Below, in pieces: positions 1 through 6,292 of a stretch of 6,972 bases of DNA. Under the pieces are notes generated by a model. That model was not told where the DNA came from. It ran no database searches and was given only the letters and a program-made list of their open reading frames with translations. The stretch is taken from positions 8,344 through 15,315 of the forward strand of contig DJQL01000094.1 in assembly GCA_002437565.1 (NCBI GenBank), read 5' to 3'. The translations under genes and the position numbers were made by a program. Source of the DNA: Prevotella sp. UBA6387. GTDB lineage: Bacteria; Bacteroidota; Bacteroidia; Bacteroidales; Bacteroidaceae. Position 1 is the stretch's first letter, and every line of letters starts with the position of its first letter.

Positions 1-806
1 GAGCCTTCGCGATAGCCGTCCATGCTCACCTTGGCCCAAGTCTTCGGGTGGTAAGGCACGTTGTCCTTTGAGTAAGGTGCCGGACCGCCGGTCTTGGGGT
101 CGCAATAGACACGGAACACGGAGAAGTCGCAGGTCTGGCGTGGCCACATCCAGTTGTCGGTCTCACCGCCATACTTGCCCATCGACTTTGGCACCGTGAA
201 GACAAGCCTCAGGTCGGTGAAGTCCTGGTAAGTGGTGGCGTACCACTTGTTGCCCTCATAGAAAGCGTCGATGTCCACGTGGAGCGTCTTGTCCAGTTTC
301 TTTACAGAGTCGGTCATGGCCTGGCTCAGCGAGTCGACAAGATGATTCTGCGCCTTCTTGTTCAAGTTGTCTATGCCAAGGGCCTTCAGGCGCGGCGTGA
401 TGTCCTGTTGGCTCTTCATGAACGACACGAACATGTTCTCGTTGGGCAGCTCCTCCTCGTAGCTTTTCGCCACGAAGCCGTTGAGCATGTAGTCGTGCTC
501 GGTGGTGCTGTGCGAGCGTATGGCCTCGAAGCCACAGTGGTGGTTGGTGAAGACGAGTCCGTCGGGCGACACCACCACGCCAGAGCAGAAGCCAGAGAAA
601 TTCACCACATTGTTCTTGATGGCGTTGGCGTCTGAGTAAAGCGCGCCTTGCGGCAACATGAAACCATAGCCGCACATTGCCTGATAGACCTGCGACGGCA
701 GGTCGTAGAGCGTCCACATGCCCTCGTCGGCCATGGAAGGCAGGGGTGAGAGCATGGACAAAGACAAAAGGCCAAGAGAGAGCCTTTTCTTCATTTTGTT
801 ATTCAT
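1..806 (-). CDS. S46 family serine dipeptidyl-peptidase (DPP7/DPP11-like), N-terminal part
   Basis: Only the first 268 residues are in the window, and the C-terminal part runs off the left edge. S46 peptidases are exported enzymes that cut dipeptides from the N-termini of oligopeptides, feeding amino-acid-fermenting Bacteroidota. Residues 1-26 form a type I signal peptide (KMKKR, a hydrophobic core, then PSMA) with likely cleavage before Asp27; there is no lipobox. Chymotrypsin-like motifs follow: GVVVSPDGLVFTNHHCG with the catalytic His at 89/90, and GGETDNWMWPR followed by QTCDFSVFRVY with the probable catalytic Asp227. Known members are about 700-720 residues, so the catalytic Ser and the residue that sets DPP7 versus DPP11 specificity are missing here, and the subtype cannot be assigned. 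The start at 806 is preferred over Met5 (ATG at 794) because AAAGGA lies about 7 nt upstream. The gene follows the flippase after 54 nt and is probably co-transcribed with it. Confidence 0.93.
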   Translation of the reverse strand, partial: MNNKMKKRLSLGLLSLSMLSPLPSMADEGMWTLYDLPSQVYQAMCGYGFMLPQGALYSDANAIKNNVVNFSGFCSGVVVSPDGLVFTNHHCGFEAIRSHSTTEHDYMLNGFVAKSYEEELPNENMFVSFMKSQQDITPRLKALGIDNLNKKAQNHLVDSLSQAMTDSVKKLDKTLHVDIDAFYEGNKWYATTYQDFTDLRLVFTVPKSMGKYGGETDNWMWPRQTCDFSVFRVYCDPKTGGPAPYSKDNVPYHPKTWAKVSMDGYREG

Positions 807-841
807 ATATGATTCCTTTGATTTTTGATTCAATACATGCG

Positions 842-857
842 ATAGTGCCTTCACTAT
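842..857 (-). other. Small hairpin in the flippase-peptidase intergenic gap
   Basis: A 6-bp perfect stem (ATAGTG/CACTAT) with a 4-nt loop lies just after the flippase stop codon and ahead of the peptidase gene. It has no following T-run. It could be a weak processing or attenuation element inside the transcript, or chance. No TAnnTTTG promoter box is present in the 54-nt gap, which favours read-through from the flippase gene. Confidence 0.25.
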
Positions 858-860
858 GTC

Positions 861-2342
861 TCATTTATGCAACCGCGCCTTCACAAGGTTCCAGAAGTCG
901 CGCTTCACTATCACTGCGGCAAATACGGCGATGAGCAGCGTGTTGATGCCAATGGCAGGCCACATGGCAAGGTGGTTGTTGCAGAAATCGAGCACGAAGA
1001 ACACCACAAGGGCCAAGACCACATAGAAGGCGATGTCCTTGAGCGGATAATTGATGGGATAATACTTTTGCCCGAAGCAATAGCTCAGCGCCATGCTGAC
1101 CGTATAGCTCACGAAGCCTGCCCAAGCGCACGCCCAATAGCTGAAGCGAGGGATGAAAGCGACATCGACGGCTATGAGAACCACTGCGCCTATACCAGAG
1201 AAATAGGCACCCCAAATGGTCTTGTCGATAAGCTTATACCAGAAGCTAAGGTTGAAGAACACGCCGAACATTATCTCCGCGGCCATCACGATGGGCACAA
1301 TCTCCAAGCCTTCCCAATAGCTTTTGCCTACAATATAGCGGATAAGATCCATGTAACCTATGACGCACAGGAAAGCCAACAAGGTGAATATTATGTAATA
1401 TTTCATGACCTTGGCGTAGGTTTCCTTGCTGTTTTTCTCCTTCGACTGTCCAAACACAAACGGCTCGTAGGCATAGCGGAAAGCCTGGGTTATCATGACC
1501 ATTATCATGGCTATCTTGATGCACGCGCCATATATGCCAAGCTGGACCCTCGCCTCGTCGGCGTTGCCATCGAAGGCGTAGGGGAATATTATTTGCGAGG
1601 CGCACTGGTTGAGCTGTCCGGCAAGCCCCATCACGAGAAGGGGCCACGTGTAGGACAGCATACGCTTGCAGGTGGCCTTGTCGAAAGGATTCTTGAAACC
1701 TTTCAGCTCCTTGGCGAGGAGCAAAAGCGTGAGGATGGAGCCGGAAAGCTCAATCCAGAATATCCACACCACCTCAAGGCTGAAGTGCGCGTCGTAGATT
1801 CCGAGGAAGTTTACATGCATGTCGGGCAGCACGATGAGGTAGAGGCTCACGCCGACGAGGTTGACCACGATGCTCACCATCTTCAGCAAGGCGAACTTCA
1901 ATGCCTTGTGCTTCAAACGCAGGTAAGCGAAGGGAATGGCGGTGAAAGCGTCGATGGCCACGCACGTGCCCATGATCATGATAAACTCCGGATGGTCCGG
2001 GTAGCCTATAGCCCCGGCTATAGGGTGGAGAAACGCCCATAGCAGGAGCACGAACACCAACGACGTGGCTGACACCATGCGCAGCGTCGTGGCGTATACT
2101 TTCTTGGGATCCTCGCCTTGGCGGTTCATGAACCTGAAGAAGGTGGTCTCCATGCCATAGGTCAGGATGATGATAAGGAGGGCGATATAGGCATAGACGT
2201 TGGTGATGATGCCATATTGACCACCAGCCGCGTTGAACTTGGCCGTCTCTATCGGGACGAGGAGATAGCCGATGAAACGCGCGGCGATAGAGCTCAAGCC
2301 GTAGATGGCGGTTTCTTTCAGGAGTGATTTGAGATTTGCCAT
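861..2342 (-). CDS. Oligosaccharide flippase-like membrane protein (MOP superfamily, Wzx/MVF-like)
   Basis: This is a 493-residue, highly hydrophobic protein with about 12-14 predicted membrane helices spread over its whole length, the usual size and layout of polysaccharide biosynthesis (Wzx-like) exporters. The N-terminus, MANLKSLLKETAIYGLSS followed by ARFIGYLLVPIETAKF, is typical of the Bacteroidota members of this family, as is the YGMETTFFRF stretch near residue 62. Members move lipid-linked sugars or related polyprenyl intermediates across the inner membrane; the actual substrate cannot be read from the sequence. No glycosyltransferase or polymerase genes lie beside it, so it is not obviously part of a capsule or O-antigen locus, and a general envelope role is as likely. 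The ATG at 2342 lies 21 nt after the stop of the upstream SpmAB gene and has no promoter box of its own, so the two genes are almost certainly co-transcribed. Confidence 0.85.
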   Translation of the reverse strand: MANLKSLLKETAIYGLSSIAARFIGYLLVPIETAKFNAAGGQYGIITNVYAYIALLIIILTYGMETTFFRFMNRQGEDPKKVYATTLRMVSATSLVFVLLLWAFLHPIAGAIGYPDHPEFIMIMGTCVAIDAFTAIPFAYLRLKHKALKFALLKMVSIVVNLVGVSLYLIVLPDMHVNFLGIYDAHFSLEVVWIFWIELSGSILTLLLLAKELKGFKNPFDKATCKRMLSYTWPLLVMGLAGQLNQCASQIIFPYAFDGNADEARVQLGIYGACIKIAMIMVMITQAFRYAYEPFVFGQSKEKNSKETYAKVMKYYIIFTLLAFLCVIGYMDLIRYIVGKSYWEGLEIVPIVMAAEIMFGVFFNLSFWYKLIDKTIWGAYFSGIGAVVLIAVDVAFIPRFSYWACAWAGFVSYTVSMALSYCFGQKYYPINYPLKDIAFYVVLALVVFFVLDFCNNHLAMWPAIGINTLLIAVFAAVIVKRDFWNLVKARLHK

Positions 2343-2363
2343 ATATCCGAAAAGATGTGTTGA

Positions 2364-3593
2364 TTATCCGAAGAAGATGTAAGCTATGACGATGGCGGCT
2401 ATGGTGCCAACAAGGTCGGCAAGGAGTCCGCACGCCACGGCATGCCTCGTGAACTTGATGTTCACCGAGCCGAAATACACCGCGAGGATATAGAACGTGG
2501 TGTCGGTGGAACCCTGCAAAATGCACGACAGTCTGCCCACGAATGAGTCGGGGCCGTATGACTTCATGGCCTCAAGCATCATGCCGCGTGCGCCGCTTCC
2601 AGACAGGGGCTTCATGAACGCCGTGGGCAGGGCTCCTACGAAGTCGGTGTCCAGCCCGCACTTGTCGGCGCACCACGATATGCCGTTGATCACCATGTCC
2701 ATGGCGCCCGAGGCGCGAAACACGCCCACGGCCACAAGGATTGCCACAAGGTAAGGTATGATGCGAACGGCGGTCTGGAAGCCTTCCTTGGCTCCCTCGA
2801 TGAAAGCGTCGTAAACGTTGATTCGCTTGATAAGCCCACCAACGATGAACGCCACTATCACCGACAAGAGGATGACATTGCCGCCAACGGACGTCACCGT
2901 CGCCATGGTGTCCTTGTCCATGTAGCCAAAAGCCGCGATGATAAGACCCACAAACGCGCAGAAGCCCGCGAACATGGCGAGCATGGCAGGCTTCAAGATA
3001 TTGGTGCGCTGGAAAAGGCAAGTGATGATGACACCGCAGAGGGTGGCCACGGTGGTAGATAGGAGTATAGGGATGAATACGTCGGTGGGTTGCGCCGCGC
3101 CGTAGCTGGAGCGGAAAGCGAGGATGGTGGTGGGGATGATGGTAAGGCCCGAGGTGTTGAGCACGAGGAACATTATCATCGGGTTGGTGGCCGTGTCTTT
3201 CTTGGGGTTGAGTTCTTGCAACTGCTGCATGGCCTTCAGACCTGTCGGGGTGGCGGCATTGTCGAGGCCAAGCATGTTGGAGGCCACGTTCATGAAGATG
3301 GATCCCATAGCCGGATGGTTCTTGGGAATGTCGGGGAAAAGGCGCGAGAAGACAGGGCTGAGCATTCGCGCCAACAAGTTTACGGCGCCAGCCTTCTCGC
3401 CTATCTTCATGATGCCAAGCCAAAGGGCAAGCACGCCCGTGAGACCGAGCGATGTCTCAAATGCCGTCTTTGATGTATCAAAAGTGGAGTCGACTATCTT
3501 TTGGAAGATAGTCGTGTCGCCCATCAGAAGCTGCACTACGGCAAAGATGAAAGAAACGACGAAAAAAGCTATCCAAATGTAATTCAGTACCAT
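2364..3593 (-). CDS. Fused SpmA-SpmB-type membrane protein (two nucleoside-recognition/Gate domains)
   Basis: This 409-residue polytopic inner-membrane protein joins an SpmA-like half (about 1-205) and an SpmB-like half (about 225-409). The SpmA half contains FMNVASNMLGLDNAATPTGL (about 100-119) and LNTSGLTIIPTTI (about 145-157). The SpmB half contains GAKEGFQTAVRIIPYLVAIL (267-285), KPLSGSGARGMM (328-339) and LQGSTDTTFYILAVYFGS (369-386), conserved signatures of the family. In Bacillus, SpmA and SpmB are separate proteins linked to spore-core dehydration. The fused form is found in non-sporulating bacteria, where its role is unsettled; transport of a nucleoside, a small solute or an envelope precursor has been suggested by domain similarity. 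The ATG at 3593 is chosen because a TAnnTTTG box sits only 8 nt upstream and the next in-frame Met (residue 24) would delete the first membrane helix. It heads a probable operon with the flippase. Confidence 0.9.
   Translation of the reverse strand: MVLNYIWIAFFVVSFIFAVVQLLMGDTTIFQKIVDSTFDTSKTAFETSLGLTGVLALWLGIMKIGEKAGAVNLLARMLSPVFSRLFPDIPKNHPAMGSIFMNVASNMLGLDNAATPTGLKAMQQLQELNPKKDTATNPMIMFLVLNTSGLTIIPTTILAFRSSYGAAQPTDVFIPILLSTTVATLCGVIITCLFQRTNILKPAMLAMFAGFCAFVGLIIAAFGYMDKDTMATVTSVGGNVILLSVIVAFIVGGLIKRINVYDAFIEGAKEGFQTAVRIIPYLVAILVAVGVFRASGAMDMVINGISWCADKCGLDTDFVGALPTAFMKPLSGSGARGMMLEAMKSYGPDSFVGRLSCILQGSTDTTFYILAVYFGSVNIKFTRHAVACGLLADLVGTIAAIVIAYIFFG
3491..3514 (-). repeat. Perfect inverted repeat inside the start of the SpmAB-like gene
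   Basis: Ten perfectly paired bases (CGACTATCTT and AAGATAGTCG) flank a 4-nt loop. In the mRNA the hairpin covers roughly codons 27-34, about 80-100 nt after the start codon. It encodes an ordinary segment (TTIFQKIV), so it may be a by-product of coding, but its perfection and its early position could allow an effect on elongation or mRNA stability. Confidence 0.5.
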
Positions 3594-3601
3594 ATCGCGT
3601 G

Positions 3602-3609
3602 CAAAGGTA
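3602..3609 (-). promoter_or_regulatory. Bacteroides-type -7 promoter box (TACCTTTG) for the SpmAB operon
   Basis: On the minus strand TACCTTTG matches TAnnTTTG, the -7 box of the Bacteroidota primary sigma factor. Only 8 nt separate it from the ATG at 3593, so the transcript should have a leader of only a few bases or none. The -33 region is poor and falls inside the 3' arm of the terminator hairpin of the preceding operon. Confidence 0.75.
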
Positions 3610-3627
3610 CTGCTTTTATCTGATGTA

Positions 3628-3667
3628 TAAAGTGTGAGTGGGAAAGTTTTTTCCCGCTCACACTTTA
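3628..3667 (-). terminator. Long hairpin, likely terminator of the sigma-factor operon
   Basis: An 18-bp stem (3628-3645 with 3650-3667), broken only by one G-T wobble, closes a 4-nt loop. It starts 30 nt past the stop codon of the anti-sigma/beta-barrel gene. There is no long T-run after the stem on the minus strand, only TTTAT, which is common for Bacteroidota terminators. It separates the sigma cassette from the SpmAB operon; on the opposite strand nothing nearby needs terminating. Confidence 0.7.
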
Positions 3668-3696
3668 CATTAACATGGTGAACGTCACGATTCCGC

Positions 3697-4956
3697 TCAC
3701 TTCACGTTGAACCTCAATCCGACATTCAAGCTGAAACTCGTCGGACGGTCCTTGTACACGTTGTCCACCGACGAGTGGTTGTCGAAATAGTGGGTCACGC
3801 CCGGCTCGGCATACAGGCTAAGCGAGGGCGTGAAATGGAAGGCTCCGCCCACGGCGGCTTTCACCGACCATTGTGGCCGTTTCTCCGTAAGCTTCTGAGG
3901 CTCTGAATCGTCCAATCCCGTTGACCCCTTAACAAGCTTTTCCACCTCACCGCCAGCCGTGACATACACCTCGGCGCGCTTGGTGCGCAAGAAGCTATAG
4001 CTTGCCGTAAGCGGTACGCCGACATAATGCAGCTTCTGCCGGTCCACGACATCGACGTCTTCGGTGAAGTTGGAAGAAAGGTAACTATAAGTGACGCCTG
4101 TGTTTACGGCCCAACGGTCGGAAAGCCTGTAGCCAAGGCTGACACCTACTTTTACCGGCTGGGCATGATGCGACTTGCGCTTGGGACGTTTGGCCATCAT
4201 GACGTTTGCCTTGCCAAGCTGCATTGGGAAGGTGCCAAAAGGCATCTCGTCGGAGTAGTAACCGCAGGCGGCACTGATGCCTCTATTCGCCGCCAAGCCG
4301 TTGCCGCTAAACGCTCCGCCATAATACGCGGTGAGCGTAAGCGGCGAGGAAACCGGCGATGAGCCACCATAAGCGTAGTCTGCCTCGGCCTGATATTGAT
4401 AAGTGTCCCGGCTTGAATGTTTCCCGGACTTAGTATCCCCGCGCGACTCCGGAAGCGAGCGTCCCTTTTCCTCATTCTCTGCCATCTGTGCGCTTTGGCC
4501 CAATGCAGCCTCCCTTGCTTCACCAACGGTTTCCACATTGGCGTTGTTGGCGACATGTGCCTCGTCTGACATATGTAGATGCCAAGGCGTCGTTTCATCA
4601 TGTTTGGAGAGCATTGCCATTTCTGGCTTGGTGGCAAAGCCGTCAAGGGGCAAGCTGGCATTGGCACGGTTTGCCGACCGCTGGACGGCGCGCGACACGG
4701 CTACCACGCGTGGCGACTCGTCCACTTTCAGCAGACGCCACGTCACGGGAACGGCGATGGCCGCCGCGACAGCCGCCGCGGTAAGCCAACGATACCGCCA
4801 CATGGTCACATTTTGCGCCGGCCGAATCGACTTGGGCGAGACGACAGGCGAGGAAGAGGCGAGACGCTGCTTCACATCTTCGAGTAGTCCGTCGGGTGCC
4901 TTGACCCTGCGGTCGGCCATCAGCCTCTGTATGTCTTTGGTCCAGTCTTCGTTCAT
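3697..4956 (-). CDS. Membrane-anchored anti-sigma-like protein fused to an outer-membrane beta-barrel domain
   Basis: This 419-residue protein starts on the ATGA that ends the sigma-factor gene. Residues 1-50 are a soluble, cytoplasmic-like segment (DWTKDIQRLM and APDGLLEDVKQRL) resembling the short N-termini of Bacteroidota anti-sigma proteins; it has no Cys, so it is not a zinc-binding anti-sigma domain. Residues 56-76 form one membrane helix (WLTAAAVAAAIAVPVTW). Residues 77-200 are a polar, low-complexity, probably periplasmic linker. From about 206 to the end there are alternating amphipathic strands (LTLTAYYGG, VKVGVSLGYRL, WAVNTGVTYSYLSS, YVGVPLTASYSF, LYAEPGVTHYF) ending in FSLNVGLRFNVK, as in porin-like OMP_b-brl families. 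The role proposed is to hold the sigma factor inactive at the inner membrane and to sense the outer membrane or periplasm through the barrel. The position next to the sigma gene supports this strongly, but binding itself is inferred. Confidence 0.8.
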   Translation of the reverse strand: MNEDWTKDIQRLMADRRVKAPDGLLEDVKQRLASSSPVVSPKSIRPAQNVTMWRYRWLTAAAVAAAIAVPVTWRLLKVDESPRVVAVSRAVQRSANRANASLPLDGFATKPEMAMLSKHDETTPWHLHMSDEAHVANNANVETVGEAREAALGQSAQMAENEEKGRSLPESRGDTKSGKHSSRDTYQYQAEADYAYGGSSPVSSPLTLTAYYGGAFSGNGLAANRGISAACGYYSDEMPFGTFPMQLGKANVMMAKRPKRKSHHAQPVKVGVSLGYRLSDRWAVNTGVTYSYLSSNFTEDVDVVDRQKLHYVGVPLTASYSFLRTKRAEVYVTAGGEVEKLVKGSTGLDDSEPQKLTEKRPQWSVKAAVGGAFHFTPSLSLYAEPGVTHYFDNHSSVDNVYKDRPTSFSLNVGLRFNVK

Positions 4957-5501
4957 CGTGTTACCTCCTTTCTCTTTCTAAGTATCCTTGCCAACATCGC
5001 CTTGGCCCTGTGATATTGCGAAGCCGAGGTGTCGGGCTTGATGCCCAACAACTCGGCAATCTCCTTATGGCTCTTGCCCTCTATGGCGTAGAGGTTGAAC
5101 ACCGCGCGGTAGCCGTCTGGCAATTGCCGCAATGCTTCGTCCACCATCTCTACGGTGAGGCCCGACATGTCGGGCGGCTCTTCCTCGGGCGTGTCAGGAA
5201 TCTCGCGCTCGCTATCTACGAACAGCATCTTCTTCCTCTCGCGGAGAAACATCAATGCCTCGTTGACCACCACGCGGGTGAGCCACGCCTTCAAGGAGCC
5301 TTCGCCACGATAATTGAAGCTACCGACAGAAGAGAACACTTTTATCAAGGCTTCTTGCAACACGTCGCGCATGTCGTCGGGCTGGGGCACGTATCTCTTG
5401 CAAACACCGGCCATGTAGTCAGCAAATTCTGCATACAACACATCCATCGCACGGGAATCACCCCGCGCGAACATTTGCAAGATGTGCCGCTCGTTGTTCA
5501 T
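4953..5501 (-). CDS. ECF-type RNA polymerase sigma factor (sigma-70 family)
   Basis: The protein has 182 residues, the normal length for an ECF sigma factor, and contains only sigma regions 2 and 4. Region 2 spans about 20-92, with DDMRDVLQEALIKVF (core binding) and GSLKAWLTRVVVNEALMFLR (-10 recognition and melting). Region 4 spans about 117-172, with LPDGYRAVFNLYAIEGKSHK and EIAELLGIKPDTSASQYHRA, a helix-turn-helix for -35 contact. A Pro/Glu/Asp-rich linker (about 98-112) joins them. It should direct RNA polymerase to a small regulon, probably including its own operon, when released by the downstream membrane protein. The start codon overlaps the lipoprotein stop by 4 nt (ATGA), and its stop overlaps the next gene in the same way, so the three genes are likely translationally coupled. 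The target promoter is not known. Confidence 0.95.
   Translation of the reverse strand: MNNERHILQMFARGDSRAMDVLYAEFADYMAGVCKRYVPQPDDMRDVLQEALIKVFSSVGSFNYRGEGSLKAWLTRVVVNEALMFLRERKKMLFVDSEREIPDTPEEEPPDMSGLTVEMVDEALRQLPDGYRAVFNLYAIEGKSHKEIAELLGIKPDTSASQYHRAKAMLARILRKRKEVTR
4963..4970 (-). promoter_or_regulatory. Strong Shine-Dalgarno sequence (AAGGAGGT) before the anti-sigma gene
   Basis: AAGGAGGT lies 6 nt ahead of the ATG at 4956, inside the last codons of the sigma gene (Lys-Glu-Val). It is a perfect complement to the 16S rRNA 3' end at ideal spacing. It confirms the 4956 start and suggests that the anti-sigma gene is translated at least as well as the sigma gene. Confidence 0.7.
5160..5175. 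repeat. Perfect 16-bp palindrome inside the sigma-factor gene
   Basis: GCCCGACATGTCGGGC is fully self-complementary with no spacer. It encodes Pro-Asp-Met-Ser-Gly in the linker between sigma regions 2 and 4. It has the symmetry of a dimeric regulator site, but it may be chance in a GC-rich coding stretch. Confidence 0.4.
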
Positions 5502-6199
5502 TCGCGATATTTATACTTGAATGTATGGCTCTTCTCACCTGAGAATGAATTCCATTTCAACGTGATGTCCTCGTATTTGCTGCCGTCTTCCGGCTTGGGG
5601 ACATCGTTTAGCCTAAAAGCGATAATGCCATCGCCCACAGCACCCTTTGCGTCACCGTTGGCATCGTGGTAGAGCCTGAGCGTGCCATCAGACAAGCGCA
5701 CCAACCTGAGCGTATGGATCTTCATGCCACCGAAATACGTGCGGAAGTGGAGCGTCAGGTAGCCATCCTCGCACACTGTCTTCCAACTGTTCACGATCTC
5801 CACGGGGTCATCGCCATAGGCCTTTTCCATGTCGTTGACGACAGGCGACATCAGCTTCGTGCGGATGGTGTCGAACACATTGACAATATGCACGTTGCGT
5901 TGAAGGCTCTTGTCATTGTCGTCATCAAAGATGACGGACACGAGCGCCCGCACCTCTTTCTTGTCTGTGGCATTAAACGGCCACTGCTTGTAATCCTTGT
6001 CCACAAGGGTCACCGAGTCGTTGAGCTGCATGTAAACCTGCCCATTCTCCGGGTTGGTCTTGAATGTCACCATCGCGTTGGGGGCATAGGCTGGGTCTAT
6101 CACAAGATAATTGTTGTCATCATCATCGCACGACTGCAACGACAACGCGGTGGATAATAATATGGCCGCGAAGGCCATCATCTTAAATAGTTTATTCAT
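5498..6199 (-). CDS. NigD-like outer-membrane lipoprotein
   Basis: This 233-residue protein has a lipoprotein signal peptide: MNKLFKMM, a hydrophobic core, then a lipobox SLQSC with the lipidated Cys at residue 24. The Cys is followed directly by Asp-Asp-Asp-Asp, an acidic run that in Bacteroidota acts as a surface-export signal, so the mature protein probably faces outward on the outer membrane. The rest fits the two-domain NigD family. The N-terminal domain (about 38-115) includes NAMVTFKTNPENGQVYMQLN. The C-terminal beta-sandwich (about 120-230) includes NSWKTVCEDGYLTLHFR, HTLRLVRLSDGTLRLYHDANG and IIAFRLNDVP. NigD was named from a bacteriocin (nigrescin) locus, but no general biochemical role is established. 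It is the first gene of the sigma cassette and overlaps the sigma start by 4 nt, which suggests a role as sensor, ligand or target in that circuit. No TAnnTTTG box was found upstream, consistent with a different sigma factor reading this operon. Confidence 0.8.
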   Translation of the reverse strand: MNKLFKMMAFAAILLSTALSLQSCDDDDNNYLVIDPAYAPNAMVTFKTNPENGQVYMQLNDSVTLVDKDYKQWPFNATDKKEVRALVSVIFDDDNDKSLQRNVHIVNVFDTIRTKLMSPVVNDMEKAYGDDPVEIVNSWKTVCEDGYLTLHFRTYFGGMKIHTLRLVRLSDGTLRLYHDANGDAKGAVGDGIIAFRLNDVPKPEDGSKYEDITLKWNSFSGEKSHTFKYKYRE

Positions 6200-6260
6200 A
6201 GCTGTTTTTTCTTTTACTCATGGGTTAAATGCCGACAAAGGCGAAACCTTGCACAGCTAT
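6198..6260 (-). repeat. Distant 8-bp inverted repeat spanning the NigD-like leader
   Basis: ATAGCTGT at 6198-6205 and ACAGCTAT at 6253-6260 are exact reverse complements about 47 nt apart. The first copy overlaps two bases of the start codon of the lipoprotein gene, so in mRNA the pairing would cover the translation start. The 93-nt gap between the LOG gene and this gene otherwise shows no clear terminator and no primary-sigma promoter box. Confidence 0.3.
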
Positions 6261-6292
6261 AACATCTTTTAAATATTCGCGGCCTACAATCT

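Noticed and set aside
256..717. A 153-codon minus-strand frame at the left end
   Set aside because: It overlaps the S46 peptidase gene in another frame. The peptidase frame has the signal peptide, His and Asp motifs, while this frame is Arg/His-rich noise.
2005..2024. A 9-bp inverted repeat (CCTATAGCC/GGCTATAGG) with a 2-nt spacer inside the flippase gene
   Set aside because: It is explained by encoding Ile-Ala-Gly-Ala-Ile in a membrane helix with repeated codons. It sits in mid-gene with no nearby signal.
867..2042. A 391-codon open frame on the plus strand, antisense to the flippase
   Set aside because: Its translation is rich in His, Glu and Asp with no recognisable domain or membrane pattern. 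It mirrors the flippase frame and has no promoter or ribosome-binding site. It is a shadow of GC-rich coding on the other strand.
4741..4800. GC-rich run with repeated GCC/GCG triplets, a possible simple repeat
   Set aside because: It encodes the Ala-rich membrane helix of the anti-sigma protein, so composition alone explains it.
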